From the NCBI GenBank assembly GCA_003330885.1, contig CP030277.1:2716001-2780000 (forward strand): a DNA stretch of 64,000 nucleotides, in the 5' to 3' direction. Positions within the stretch are counted from its first letter, which is position 1; each line of letters begins with the position of its first letter. The stretch comes from Rhodobiaceae bacterium (GTDB lineage Bacteria; Pseudomonadota; Alphaproteobacteria; Parvibaculales; Parvibaculaceae). Positions 1 through 8,111 of this stretch are shown here, piece by piece. Both the position numbers and the translations under genes were made by a program. Under the pieces are notes generated by a model. That model searched no databases and was not told where the DNA came from. It was given only the letters and a program-made list of their open reading frames with translations.

Positions 1-189
1 GTCTAACTGGTACCCGGAGAGTTGAATAACGCGGGAAACAGTCCCGAGAACGGCAATGTGTCGAATTTTGACCTACCGCGATGCACCAACAGACTTGCGC
101 ATTGCAACACTGCCGCGCAACAATGACAAGAAACAGGGCCCTGTCCAGACCACCACACTTTTTGGACGGCCAGAATAACGAGGCGATCC
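1..189. other. Upstream region of phaR, no gene seen
   Basis: No open frame here has a convincing start, composition or family resemblance. The stretch holds the leader of the phaR gene. A GAGG at 180-183 lies six bases before the TTG at 190 and is the ribosome-binding site of phaR. I cannot pick a promoter with confidence. Confidence 0.4.
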
Positions 190-801
190 TTGGCAAAGAA
201 GAAACCCGTTGCCGGCGAACCGATTACCATCAAGAAATATGCAAATCGGCGGCTCTACAATACGGCAACCAGCTCCTATGTAACGCTGGAAGACCTGGCG
301 ACCATGGTCCGCGAGGGCCAGGACTTTCTTGTGCACGACGCCAAATCTTCAGAAGACCTGACAAGATCAGTCCTTACTCAGATCATCTTCGAGCAAGAGC
401 AAAAGGGTCATAACCTTTTGCCGGTTCCCTTTCTGCGTCAACTGATCAGCTTTTATGGCGACAGCCTCCAGGGATTTGTGCCGTCTTATTTGGAAATGAG
501 CATGAATACGTTTTCCCAGGAACGATCAAAGCTCGTTGACAAGATGACATCGGCATTTGGTGGCAAAGAGCGGTTCGACCAATTTGAAGAGCAGATCCGC
601 CGAAACATTTCTATGTTCGAAGAAGCCATTCGAATGTTCTCACCCTTCGCCTTGCGCTCCGAGAATGAGCGCGATGAGAAGTCAGCTGATACAGAAAAGT
701 CTGCACTGAGTGATGGTGACGACCTGGAGACGGTAAAGCAGCAGCTCAAAGAAATTCAGAAAGAGCTCGCGGCCCTCTCGGGAAAAGACAAAGAAAAGTG
801 A
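190..801 (+). CDS. phaR: Polyhydroxyalkanoate synthesis repressor PhaR
   Basis: PhaR is a cytoplasmic DNA-binding repressor that also binds polyhydroxyalkanoate granules and controls phasin and PHA genes (family knowledge). Residues about 11-72 match the PHB accumulation regulatory N-terminal domain, including IKKYANRRLYNT and the TLEDLATMV segment. Residues about 75-150 match the repeated PHB_acc modules (PVPFLRQLISFYGDSLQ). The last 40 residues are charged and probably coiled coil (DDLETVKQQLKEIQKELAAL). The start is a TTG; GAGG six bases upstream and the conserved N-terminus beginning directly after it support this choice. No phaC, phaA or phaB gene is adjacent, so it acts on targets elsewhere. 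It converges on the EAL gene with a 10-base gap and no visible terminator. Confidence 0.93.
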   Translation: MAKKKPVAGEPITIKKYANRRLYNTATSSYVTLEDLATMVREGQDFLVHDAKSSEDLTRSVLTQIIFEQEQKGHNLLPVPFLRQLISFYGDSLQGFVPSYLEMSMNTFSQERSKLVDKMTSAFGGKERFDQFEEQIRRNISMFEEAIRMFSPFALRSENERDEKSADTEKSALSDGDDLETVKQQLKEIQKELAALSGKDKEK

Positions 802-811
802 CGCACACTCA

Positions 812-2635
812 CTAAGACGCGGCGCGACTGTCGTCCGTCGGCGTAGTTTCTTTCTCTTTTTCATCCTCACGCCAGGGCGGGAGAAGGACAGGCTCCCCAA
901 CATGGAAGCCTTGCAGATACTCCACGCCAATTTCGCGCAAGTAATCAATTTCCCCCTGACAGGTGACAAATTCAGCCACCGTCGGAAGGCCAAAATTCCG
1001 CGCAAGATCGACAAAACTTCGCAGGAACATTTGATTGTCGGGCTTATCTACCAGTCCCTCGACAAAGGAACCATCGATTTTCACCATATCGACGTCAAGG
1101 CACTTGAGGTTCCTAAAGGACGTGTATCCAGCTCCAAAATCATCAATGGCCACCTTTGAGCCCTGATTTCGAACAGTCTGGACAAACTGCTGACTTTCGC
1201 TGATCTCTTGGATAGCAACCGTTTCTGTAATTTCAACCACCAGCCGTTCCGCAGCGCCCGGATTGGATTTGGTCAACGCGATAAACATATCGAGCCAAAC
1301 CCTATCGGTGATTGTGTAGCCCGACACGTTTATGGCGAGCTGTGGCTGGCTCGTATGAGCAAGCTCCTCGAAAGCCAATTCCAGGACACGGTGATCTATG
1401 AGGCGAACAAGGCCTAGCTTCTCCGCAATAGGAATGAACTGTCCGGCCGGGACAACATCGCCATCTCGTTGGCGCAGGCGGATTAGTGTTTCGTGAAGAA
1501 CCGGCTCCAGAGTTGCGGATGAAACCAGCGGCTGGAACGCCAAGGTCAAGCGCCGTTCATTGAGCGCAGCGAGAAGTTCATCAGCAATCTTGAGGTTGCT
1601 CCGGCGGGCGCGGTCGCGTTCCGGGCTGTGCTCAAAAGCGGCATAGGAGGCTCGACGCGAATGCTTGGCTTCTGTGAGCGCTTCTTCCGCTCGCATCATC
1701 GCGGCTTGAGCTGTTTTGGCACTAGCTGGCAGAGAAACACAACCGATGGACACGGTGGAGGCAACCGGCCCTGCATCGATCTCAATGACCAGGTCACGCA
1801 CAACACTCAGCAACCGCTCAGTCGTTGCATGCATTTGTTTTTCGGAGCAATTCGACAGAATAATGCCGAATTTATTGCCGGAGCATCGACCAATAACGTC
1901 ACTTCCCCGCAGCTCTCCCAGCAACCGGTTGCCAACAGCAACAATCATCTGGTCTGCCACATCAAAGCCATAGGCTTCATTGATCAATGCCAGGTTATCA
2001 ATCGCCGCAACAAGGTAAGCGCCCTGCCGCTCATTACGGCGCAGGTCGACAAGCGTCTCGCCAAGAAGTTCTTTCAGGCGCGCACGATTTACGTGCCCCG
2101 TAAGCTCGTCATAGGTCACAAGAAAATTGAGCTCTTCATCGCGCTGGCGCCGGCTAGTTACAATGCGAACAACGCCGACCGCACGCACGGGCCGCCCTTC
2201 TGAATCGCCGAACCAGCGCCCACGATCTTCTACCCAATGCTCTTCACCGTGATCATTTTTGATCGCATATTCAATCTGAAAGGCGACACCTGATCCATTG
2301 TCACGCAGCCCTTCCGTAACAATGGCCTCATAGCGCGTGATCCCCTTACCTGTCACAAGGCGCGACGCATAGCCACGGCCCGAAGAGAGCGCAGATGTTT
2401 GTTCAATACCCAAAACTACAGAAGCATTATCGGCCCAAGTGAGGCTGTCTTGGTCCAGTGCCCATTCGTAGAAAACGTCGCCCACCTCAGCGATAGCCTC
2501 AAGGCCAAGCGAGTCAAGCTTGGCAGCATCGAGGGCTAGATCATCAGCATCTGATGTCTGGTCAGAGCTTTCGCTTGTCCCAGGTTTCTGCCCGCGCCAA
2601 CTACGTCGATCACGCAACACTTTACAACACCCCAT
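812..2635 (-). CDS. PAS-GGDEF-EAL protein, probable cyclic-di-GMP phosphodiesterase
   Basis: This 607-residue protein has a PAS-like region (about 50-160), a GGDEF domain (about 175-340) and an EAL domain (about 350-590). The GGDEF signature is degenerate: SGNKF replaces GGDEF, so cyclase activity is unlikely, though nucleotide binding could persist. The EAL domain keeps the residues expected for hydrolysis: HETLIR in the EAL position, AINVSG, VVEITET, IDDFGAGYTSF, MVKIDGSF and YLQGFHVGEP. The TVAEFV segment departs from the usual AEGVE. There is no transmembrane segment, so it should be a cytosolic sensor-phosphodiesterase with the PAS domain as input. The ATG at 2635 lacks a strong ribosome-binding site; a later start within the first 40 low-complexity residues is possible. 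Confidence 0.88.
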   Translation of the reverse strand: MGCCKVLRDRRSWRGQKPGTSESSDQTSDADDLALDAAKLDSLGLEAIAEVGDVFYEWALDQDSLTWADNASVVLGIEQTSALSSGRGYASRLVTGKGITRYEAIVTEGLRDNGSGVAFQIEYAIKNDHGEEHWVEDRGRWFGDSEGRPVRAVGVVRIVTSRRQRDEELNFLVTYDELTGHVNRARLKELLGETLVDLRRNERQGAYLVAAIDNLALINEAYGFDVADQMIVAVGNRLLGELRGSDVIGRCSGNKFGIILSNCSEKQMHATTERLLSVVRDLVIEIDAGPVASTVSIGCVSLPASAKTAQAAMMRAEEALTEAKHSRRASYAAFEHSPERDRARRSNLKIADELLAALNERRLTLAFQPLVSSATLEPVLHETLIRLRQRDGDVVPAGQFIPIAEKLGLVRLIDHRVLELAFEELAHTSQPQLAINVSGYTITDRVWLDMFIALTKSNPGAAERLVVEITETVAIQEISESQQFVQTVRNQGSKVAIDDFGAGYTSFRNLKCLDVDMVKIDGSFVEGLVDKPDNQMFLRSFVDLARNFGLPTVAEFVTCQGEIDYLREIGVEYLQGFHVGEPVLLPPWREDEKEKETTPTDDSRAAS

Positions 2636-2827
2636 TTACAAACCGGTGGCCCCGGCCAGATCCGCAACTTCGCGGTACGCCTGTTCAACTGGATTGATTT
2701 TGGCCGAGGCTTGTTAAGAAAGGGCCAAGGAACATTGCGAAGAAAAGCCTAAAATTATTGGTTAAGGCCACCGATCTGTGCCAATCCGGCACAAAACCAC
2801 TGGCCGGTTTCTTGCTCCTCAAAGGCC

Positions 2828-3154
2828 ATGACTCGTATAACGCGCATAACTGGAACAGGCTTCTTTCACAAGCCGGTCCGCCCAAAGGCCGAGGCGGAGG
2901 AAACGCGCGCAAAAGAGACAGCAAAACCAAAACTGGTGGATCCGCCACAACGGCGGGCGACGGACCGTCGACTACCCAACCGGCAAGGACCAACGGCCCC
3001 CTTTCTGGCTCAATATGTGGACCAGCACTGGCAGTGGCCCCGCGACGCAACCGCGCGCGTAAGAGCAAGGCAGAACGCCGCGAGCGCTTACAGTTCTACC
3101 AATAAGCTCGACACTGCCACACCTTCAGCCCGTGTGATCTCTCGAAAAGCATAG
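2828..3154 (+). CDS. Small hypothetical protein (alphaproteobacterial type)
   Basis: This 108-residue protein is basic and rich in Pro, Arg and Lys in its first half. The second half contains APFLAQYVDQHWQWPRDAT followed by an Arg/Ala-rich stretch ending in ASAYSS. I associate the pattern of APF-x-AQ, then RxRR, then a terminal Ala/Tyr segment with small uncharacterised alphaproteobacterial proteins, so I prefer this frame over two overlapping ones. The start is uncertain: the Shine-Dalgarno-like AAAGG is only two bases from the ATG. The gene is divergent from the EAL gene and converges on the gamma-glutamyltransferase gene with a five-base gap. The function is unknown. Confidence 0.5.
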   Translation: MTRITRITGTGFFHKPVRPKAEAEETRAKETAKPKLVDPPQRRATDRRLPNRQGPTAPFLAQYVDQHWQWPRDATARVRARQNAASAYSSTNKLDTATPSARVISRKA

Positions 3155-3159
3155 AGTCT

Positions 3160-4749
3160 TTAGTAGCCGATGGCTGCGCCATCTTTGCGGGGGTCTGAAC
3201 CGCCGATCAACCCACCATGGACGGGATCAAGATAGATTGCCTGACCGCCACCAAGCGGAAGAAGCGCGTTAGAGACTGTGTGCCCTCGCGCTTCCAACCC
3301 CGCCCGGACATCTGCATCAATACCCTTTTCAACTTCAATACTTGCGGCACCAGGAAATGCACGGGGACTGTCGAGCGCTTCCTGCACGTCCATTCCAAAG
3401 TCGATGAAATTGGTCATGAGATGCACATGGCCGACCGGCTGAAACGCACCACCCATAACCCCAAACGGCATGGTCGCCTTGCCCTCTTCAACAAGCATGC
3501 CGGGAATGATGGTGTGAAGCGGCCTCTTCCCTCCTTCGAGACAATTTGGATGCCCTTCCGTCAGAACAAAGCCTGCGCCTCGGTTTTGCATGACAACGGC
3601 ACTTTTTGGCCCCGTAATGCCGGCCCCAAAGGCCTGATAGAGAGAATTGATAAAAGAGATCGCGTTCCGGTCTTTATCCACCACAGTGAGATAGATCGTA
3701 TCTCGATTGAGTGGGTCCCGATTGGCCACGACATCTTTGAGCGCCCGGTTCGGATCAATCCGGTCCGCCAGCGCGGCAGCAGTTTGGGCGCTCAAAAGGT
3801 CATCAACGGGAACAGCCGAAAATTCCGGGTCGGCGACATACTTATCGCGCAAGTCATAGGCGAGACGACAGGCTTCCATCTCGAGATGGAATCGCTCCGG
3901 TCCGTGGGGATCGAGTTTGCCCAACTCAAAATGTCCCAGGACGTTCAACGCGATCTGCGCTGTGATCCCCTGCCCATTAGGTGGTATCTCCAAGACCTGA
4001 CGCCCGCGATAGTCGGTGCGTGTGGGCGTAACGTAGTCAGCCTTCGTTGACGCGAAATCCTCTAGCGTGTGCTCACCACCCAGGCTTTGCAGCTTGGCGA
4101 CCAGGTCTTCAGCGACATCTCCTTCATAGAAGCCTGCCCTGCCTTTCTCGGCGATAAGCCTCAAGGTCGCCGCAAGACCTGGCATGCGTACGACCTGCCC
4201 CACGTCAGGGCCCGTGCCATTCGTCAAAAAATGAGTAGCTGCATCCGGGTCTTTCTTCAGATGATCTGCGAGATACCGCCATTCCAGCGAAACACGGGGG
4301 GAAGCGGGAAATCCTTCTTCTGCAAAACGGATCGCCGGCGCCAGAACCTCTGCAAACCCCATGGTCCCATGGTCTTTGAGCAAGCGATCCCAGGCATCCA
4401 CAGCGCCGGGAATGGTCGCAGAGTGCACACTGGTCAGACCGATCTCACTGATACCCTGGTCTCTCAGCTTTTGCGCACTCGCATTTTTTGGCGCCCGCCC
4501 CGATCCATTAAGACCGACCACCTCGCCACTGCCCCCCTTTGATAGAAGCGCAAAGCAATCGCCACCAATCCCCGTATTGTAGGGCTCTACGACGCAGAGG
4601 ACGGCGCTTGCACAAATTGCCGCATCAACGGCATTGCCGCCCTGACGTAACAAGTTGACTGCAGCCTCGGCCGCCAGTGGCTGCGAGGTCGCACACATGC
4701 CATTCATTGCATGAACGGTGGAGCGTCCCGGATAATGCATATCGCGCAT
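3160..4749 (-). CDS. Gamma-glutamyltransferase family protein (cytoplasmic type)
   Basis: This is an Ntn-hydrolase of the gamma-glutamyltranspeptidase family, which cleaves gamma-glutamyl amides or acyl amides after autoprocessing. The 529 residues cover the full family length. Conserved features are PLAAEAAVNLLRQGGNAVDAA near the N-terminus, EPYNTGIGGDCF, the processing and nucleophile Thr351 (NRDTIYLTVVDKD), and the terminal GGSDPRKDGAAIGY. There is no signal peptide, unlike the periplasmic glutathione-degrading enzymes, so it resembles the YwrD-like cytoplasmic branch and the natural substrate is open. The ATG overlaps the stop of the upstream gene as TGATG (4747-4751), which suggests translational coupling. 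It is the last gene of a leftward group starting near 5944. Confidence 0.9.
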   Translation of the reverse strand: MRDMHYPGRSTVHAMNGMCATSQPLAAEAAVNLLRQGGNAVDAAICASAVLCVVEPYNTGIGGDCFALLSKGGSGEVVGLNGSGRAPKNASAQKLRDQGISEIGLTSVHSATIPGAVDAWDRLLKDHGTMGFAEVLAPAIRFAEEGFPASPRVSLEWRYLADHLKKDPDAATHFLTNGTGPDVGQVVRMPGLAATLRLIAEKGRAGFYEGDVAEDLVAKLQSLGGEHTLEDFASTKADYVTPTRTDYRGRQVLEIPPNGQGITAQIALNVLGHFELGKLDPHGPERFHLEMEACRLAYDLRDKYVADPEFSAVPVDDLLSAQTAAALADRIDPNRALKDVVANRDPLNRDTIYLTVVDKDRNAISFINSLYQAFGAGITGPKSAVVMQNRGAGFVLTEGHPNCLEGGKRPLHTIIPGMLVEEGKATMPFGVMGGAFQPVGHVHLMTNFIDFGMDVQEALDSPRAFPGAASIEVEKGIDADVRAGLEARGHTVSNALLPLGGGQAIYLDPVHGGLIGGSDPRKDGAAIGY

Positions 4750-5117
4750 CAGACTTCCTTCGATTTGGTGGCGCTCTGTTCCAGCACCAATGATTTCAAG
4801 TCAACAAGAGCTCGCTCGATCCGGTCAAGGCGACCATTCATCTCATCAAGCCGTTTCACGACAGAAGAAAGATCTGCATCGTCCAGCTCGACGGGAACGG
4901 GCGTTGAGACCCCCGCATGGTCAGCCACCTGTGCCGGTGTCGTATTGAGGAATTTTGCCAATGCGCCCACTTCATGAGGAAGCAGCTCTCTTTGGTCTTT
5001 CCAGATTTCCTCTACCTGCATCGATGACAAGTGCAGTAATGCCGCAACGTCCTCATGGGTCCGCGCGATAGATTGGAGCTGCTGGTCAAACCAGTCTTGA
5101 TCGAAAAAGAGAGCCAT
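4749..5117 (-). CDS. Small HTH-like/coiled-coil protein
   Basis: This 122-residue protein is not a family I can name. Residues about 15-75 look like a helix-turn-helix of the XRE or antitoxin kind: DVAALLHLSSMQVEEIW, then LPHEVGALAKFLNTTPAQVADHAG. Residues about 80-115 form a predicted coiled coil (SVVKRLDEMNGRLDRIERALVDLKSL). It lies 11 bases after a crotonase gene, and its stop overlaps the start of the gamma-glutamyltransferase gene by one base (TGATG), so the three are probably co-transcribed. A regulatory or scaffolding role is a guess. No good Shine-Dalgarno sequence precedes its ATG. Confidence 0.65.
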   Translation of the reverse strand: MALFFDQDWFDQQLQSIARTHEDVAALLHLSSMQVEEIWKDQRELLPHEVGALAKFLNTTPAQVADHAGVSTPVPVELDDADLSSVVKRLDEMNGRLDRIERALVDLKSLVLEQSATKSKEV

Positions 5118-5128
5118 GGTGTGAAGGT

Positions 5129-5944
5129 CTATCTGCCTTTGAATTCTGGAGCGCGTTTTTCAAGAAAGCTCTGCACGCCTTCGCGATGGTCTTCTGTTTG
5201 GAATAATGTACCAAGCGTCGAGCTCACCCAACTGCCAATTTCGCGCAACTCCCCATAGCTCGTCCGCCGCAGTCCCTCTTTCATATAGCGCAACGCAAGC
5301 GGTGCATTGCACGCGATACGCGCGGCCAAAGCTGCCGTCTCTGCCATTAACGCATCATGGGGAACGACGCGGGACACAAGGCCAATCTCACGCGCAGCCT
5401 CAGCATCAATAATATCGCCGGTGAACAAGAGCTCTGCTGCCTGGGCCTGGCCGACAATAGAGGGCAACCGCCATAAGCCTCCAACGTCTGTTATGAGCCC
5501 CCGCTTGATGAAGATCTCTCCAAACTTGGCTTTCTCTGATGCGATACGGATATCTGCAAACAAGGACAGCTCCATGCCCCACCCAACAGCTGCGCCATTC
5601 ACCGCGGCGATCACCGGCCGGTCACATTCAAGCGCGGCTACGGCTGCGGGCGTTGGTTCAGGCCGGACCTGGGTCAGCCGCTGAATGCTGCCCTCATGCG
5701 CCTCACCGGTCATCATCTCTTTCACGTCTTCGCCAGAACAGAAAGCCGGATCAGCACCAGTTACGATGACACACCTGACTTCCGGATCACGCGAGACAGC
5801 ACGGAAAGCAGATTCCACTTCATCATACGCACGGCGATTGAGCGCATTTCGCCGCTCCGGCCTGTTGAGCGTAATCGTCGCAACATGGTCCGCCACGTTA
5901 TAGAGAACGCACTCAAAGGCGCTTGGATCAATTTTCGGGACCAT
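5129..5944 (-). CDS. Enoyl-CoA hydratase/isomerase family protein
   Basis: This 271-residue crotonase-fold protein acts on a CoA thioester. The oxyanion-hole segments are visible: DPAFCSGEDVKEM and NGAAVGWGMELSLFADIRIAS. The FGEIFIKRGLITDVGG segment sits where hydratases carry catalytic acids. RPERRNALNRRAYDE is the typical N-terminal crotonase pattern. The longer frame begins at TTG 5959, but GGGGGAGGG lies just before the ATG at 5944, so I chose 5944. It is the first gene of a leftward group with the HTH-like protein and the gamma-glutamyltransferase. The exact reaction (hydratase, isomerase or hydrolase) cannot be told from sequence alone. Confidence 0.88.
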   Translation of the reverse strand: MVPKIDPSAFECVLYNVADHVATITLNRPERRNALNRRAYDEVESAFRAVSRDPEVRCVIVTGADPAFCSGEDVKEMMTGEAHEGSIQRLTQVRPEPTPAAVAALECDRPVIAAVNGAAVGWGMELSLFADIRIASEKAKFGEIFIKRGLITDVGGLWRLPSIVGQAQAAELLFTGDIIDAEAAREIGLVSRVVPHDALMAETAALAARIACNAPLALRYMKEGLRRTSYGELREIGSWVSSTLGTLFQTEDHREGVQSFLEKRAPEFKGR

Positions 5945-6017
5945 CTTGCCCTCCCCCAATTTTATTGTGAGAAGACTAAAGCCATTCCAGTGGAAACGGC
6001 ACCTGGTTTTCCAACCT

Positions 6018-7163
6018 TCAGATCACAAAGAAAAGAGAACCGAGAACCAGCAAGGCAATCCACCCAGTTTCCGCTACGACAAGCGCCACTGGGCGCCAGC
6101 CAACGACCGCCAGTTCTTTGAAGGATGTCTTCATGCCCAAGGCGGCAATGGCAGTGACCAGGCACCATCTGGAAACATCGGCCAGTTGGTCGGTCGCAAC
6201 GGTCGGCAGATACCCGGTGCTGTTCACAACGACCAAGGCGGCAAAACCGAAGAGAAAAATAGGCAGAGGCACTTTGCTGCCCGACCCACTCCCGTTGGTG
6301 CGCGTAACAATGAAAGCAATCAAGAAGACGACCGGGAGCAACATCGCGACACGCAGAAGCTTGATGTAAGTCGAAACGTCACCCGTTTCCGGCGAGACCA
6401 TATATCCAGCCCCGACAACCTGTGCGACATCATGGATCGTGCCACCCAGGAAAATGCCCGCGTCGACATGGTTGAGACCAAGTGTGCCTACAAAAAGTGG
6501 GTAGAGAACCATGGCGACAGTCGAAAGCGTAGTTACCGCCACAACAGTGAGAATTGTATCGCGCTCCAGCTCAGAATTGCGCGGCAGGACCGATGATATC
6601 GCGAGCGCTGCAGACGCCCCACAAATGGCCACGGAGCCCCCAGAGAGCACGCCCAAGGTCGACTTAAGCCCCAACGCCTTCGCGAGCGCCCATCCGAAGA
6701 AAATTGTCGTGGCAACGCCAGCGACAACCGTCAGAACCGGACCAAGCCCCAAGCCCGCGATCTGATCAAAGGTAATCCGCACGCCCAAAAGCGCAACACC
6801 GATCCGCAGAAGGCTTCGCGCCGCAAATTCAATCCCGGCGATGCACCGCCCCTCTTCATGGAGAAAGTGAAACGCCATGCCGAGTAGCAGCGCGAACAAC
6901 ATCACCGGCGCCCCATAGCGGGTCGACAACCAGGTCGATGCAAGACCTATAGTGAGGGCGACAAGCAGGCCCGGATAGATCGCATGAATGAGCGCTCCCT
7001 TAGGAACATACTTAAGAAGGGGAGGAACCGGTGTCGGCTCCGCCTGCGCAATCCCTTCCATACTGTCGAGCGATGCCAGTTGCTCAAGTGAAGAGAGACG
7101 GCGGTCACCTTTAGGGTTTGAAGTCAGATTGCGGCGGGCAGCATCAAGGTCTTTTTCTTCCAT
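6018..7163 (-). CDS. YeiH-type (UPF0324) membrane protein, putative sulfate exporter family
   Basis: This polytopic inner-membrane protein of 381 residues has about ten hydrophobic segments. The family hallmarks are LLRIGVALLGVRITFDQIAGLG, SGGSVAICGASAALAISSVLP and GGTIHDVAQVVGAGYMVS. The family is annotated as putative sulfate or sulfonate-related exporters, but for most members the substrate is unproven. The first 60 residues are soluble and charged. GTG at 7166 directly precedes ATG at 7163; I took the ATG. The stop of the SDR gene lies at 7167-7169, so the two genes abut and are probably co-transcribed, although no functional link is obvious. Confidence 0.88.
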   Translation of the reverse strand: MEEKDLDAARRNLTSNPKGDRRLSSLEQLASLDSMEGIAQAEPTPVPPLLKYVPKGALIHAIYPGLLVALTIGLASTWLSTRYGAPVMLFALLLGMAFHFLHEEGRCIAGIEFAARSLLRIGVALLGVRITFDQIAGLGLGPVLTVVAGVATTIFFGWALAKALGLKSTLGVLSGGSVAICGASAALAISSVLPRNSELERDTILTVVAVTTLSTVAMVLYPLFVGTLGLNHVDAGIFLGGTIHDVAQVVGAGYMVSPETGDVSTYIKLLRVAMLLPVVFLIAFIVTRTNGSGSGSKVPLPIFLFGFAALVVVNSTGYLPTVATDQLADVSRWCLVTAIAALGMKTSFKELAVVGWRPVALVVAETGWIALLVLGSLFFVI

Positions 7164-7166
7164 CAC

Positions 7167-7958
7167 TCAGGCAAACTCACCAAGAGCATCACCGCTGGCA
7201 TTTCCAAGCTTCGTGCCCCCATCACAATCAATAATGGTCCCGGTGATATAGCGCGCATTCTCAGTCGCTAGATACATGGCCACATCTGCAATATCACGCT
7301 TCTCCCCGTAGCCTCTCATGGCAACACTGGCTTTGACGGCAGCCTCCATCTCTGGCGTTGGCGCCAGCCGCGCCATGCCTTCAGTGTCTGCAATCGGTCC
7401 TGGAGAAATCGCGTTAACCCGCACACCGGCTGGCCCCCACTCCATCGCGAGACATTGGGTGAGCATATTAATGCCCGCCTTTGCTGCACATACATGAGCT
7501 TGGAACATGGATGGGTTATGCGCCTGTGGTGCAGTTATGCTCATGAGTGAGGCACCGGGACGGTTCAAATATTGAAACGAGGCGCGAAGCACGTTGAACG
7601 TGCCAATCAGGTCAATATCAACGACCGTCTTAAATCCATTGGACGACATGCCCAAAGCAGGCGCCACAAAGTTGCCCGCAGCTCCGGAGACCACGATATC
7701 GATTTTGCCAAACTGCTCCACGGTTGTGGCAAGGGCCTTGTCGACACTCTCAAAGTCGCGAACATCGGCAGCCATGCCGATACCGCCATCGACAGTCTCA
7801 GCAGCTGCGACAATCTTCTCATGACTGCGGCTAATAATGGCTACTTTTGCTCCATTGGCAGCAAAATGCTGCGCAATGCCCAGGTTAATGCCGCTGGATG
7901 CGCCAGCAATAAAGGCGACCTTGCCTTTGAGCGGTTGTTCTTTAAAGGCGCTGTCCAT
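7167..7958 (-). CDS. SDR oxidoreductase, 2,4-dienoyl-CoA reductase-like
   Basis: This 263-residue short-chain dehydrogenase has a Rossmann nucleotide-binding motif (AGASSGINLGIA) and SGAAGNF in place of the usual NAG segment. The sequence NGFKTVVDIDLIGTFNVLRA is typical of the peroxisomal-type 2,4-dienoyl-CoA reductase branch. The usual YxxxK becomes HVCAAKAG: the lysine is kept and the tyrosine is missing, as in that branch. The likely role is NADPH reduction of unsaturated acyl-CoA during beta-oxidation. The frame opens at GTG 7967, with ATG at 7964 and 7958; AGGAG lies eight bases before 7958, so I chose that start. It heads a leftward pair with the YeiH gene. Confidence 0.87.
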   Translation of the reverse strand: MDSAFKEQPLKGKVAFIAGASSGINLGIAQHFAANGAKVAIISRSHEKIVAAAETVDGGIGMAADVRDFESVDKALATTVEQFGKIDIVVSGAAGNFVAPALGMSSNGFKTVVDIDLIGTFNVLRASFQYLNRPGASLMSITAPQAHNPSMFQAHVCAAKAGINMLTQCLAMEWGPAGVRVNAISPGPIADTEGMARLAPTPEMEAAVKASVAMRGYGEKRDIADVAMYLATENARYITGTIIDCDGGTKLGNASGDALGEFA

Positions 7959-8111
7959 CTTCATCACTCCTGGAATTGGGCAAATTTCACAGTAGTAAGC
8001 CGATAAACCCAGCTAAACGCAAGAGGACAAATTTCGCCACCAGCTCCAGCAGCTTTTGTCCCATAGACCCAGACCGACTAGACTATGGACAGCCTGGCAG
8101 GAGCCCACCGC

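Noticed and set aside
2685-3068. 127-codon minus-strand frame over the small hypothetical gene
   Set aside because: Pro/Leu/Arg-rich shadow without a ribosome-binding site. The plus frame at 2828-3154 has a more protein-like C-terminal half.
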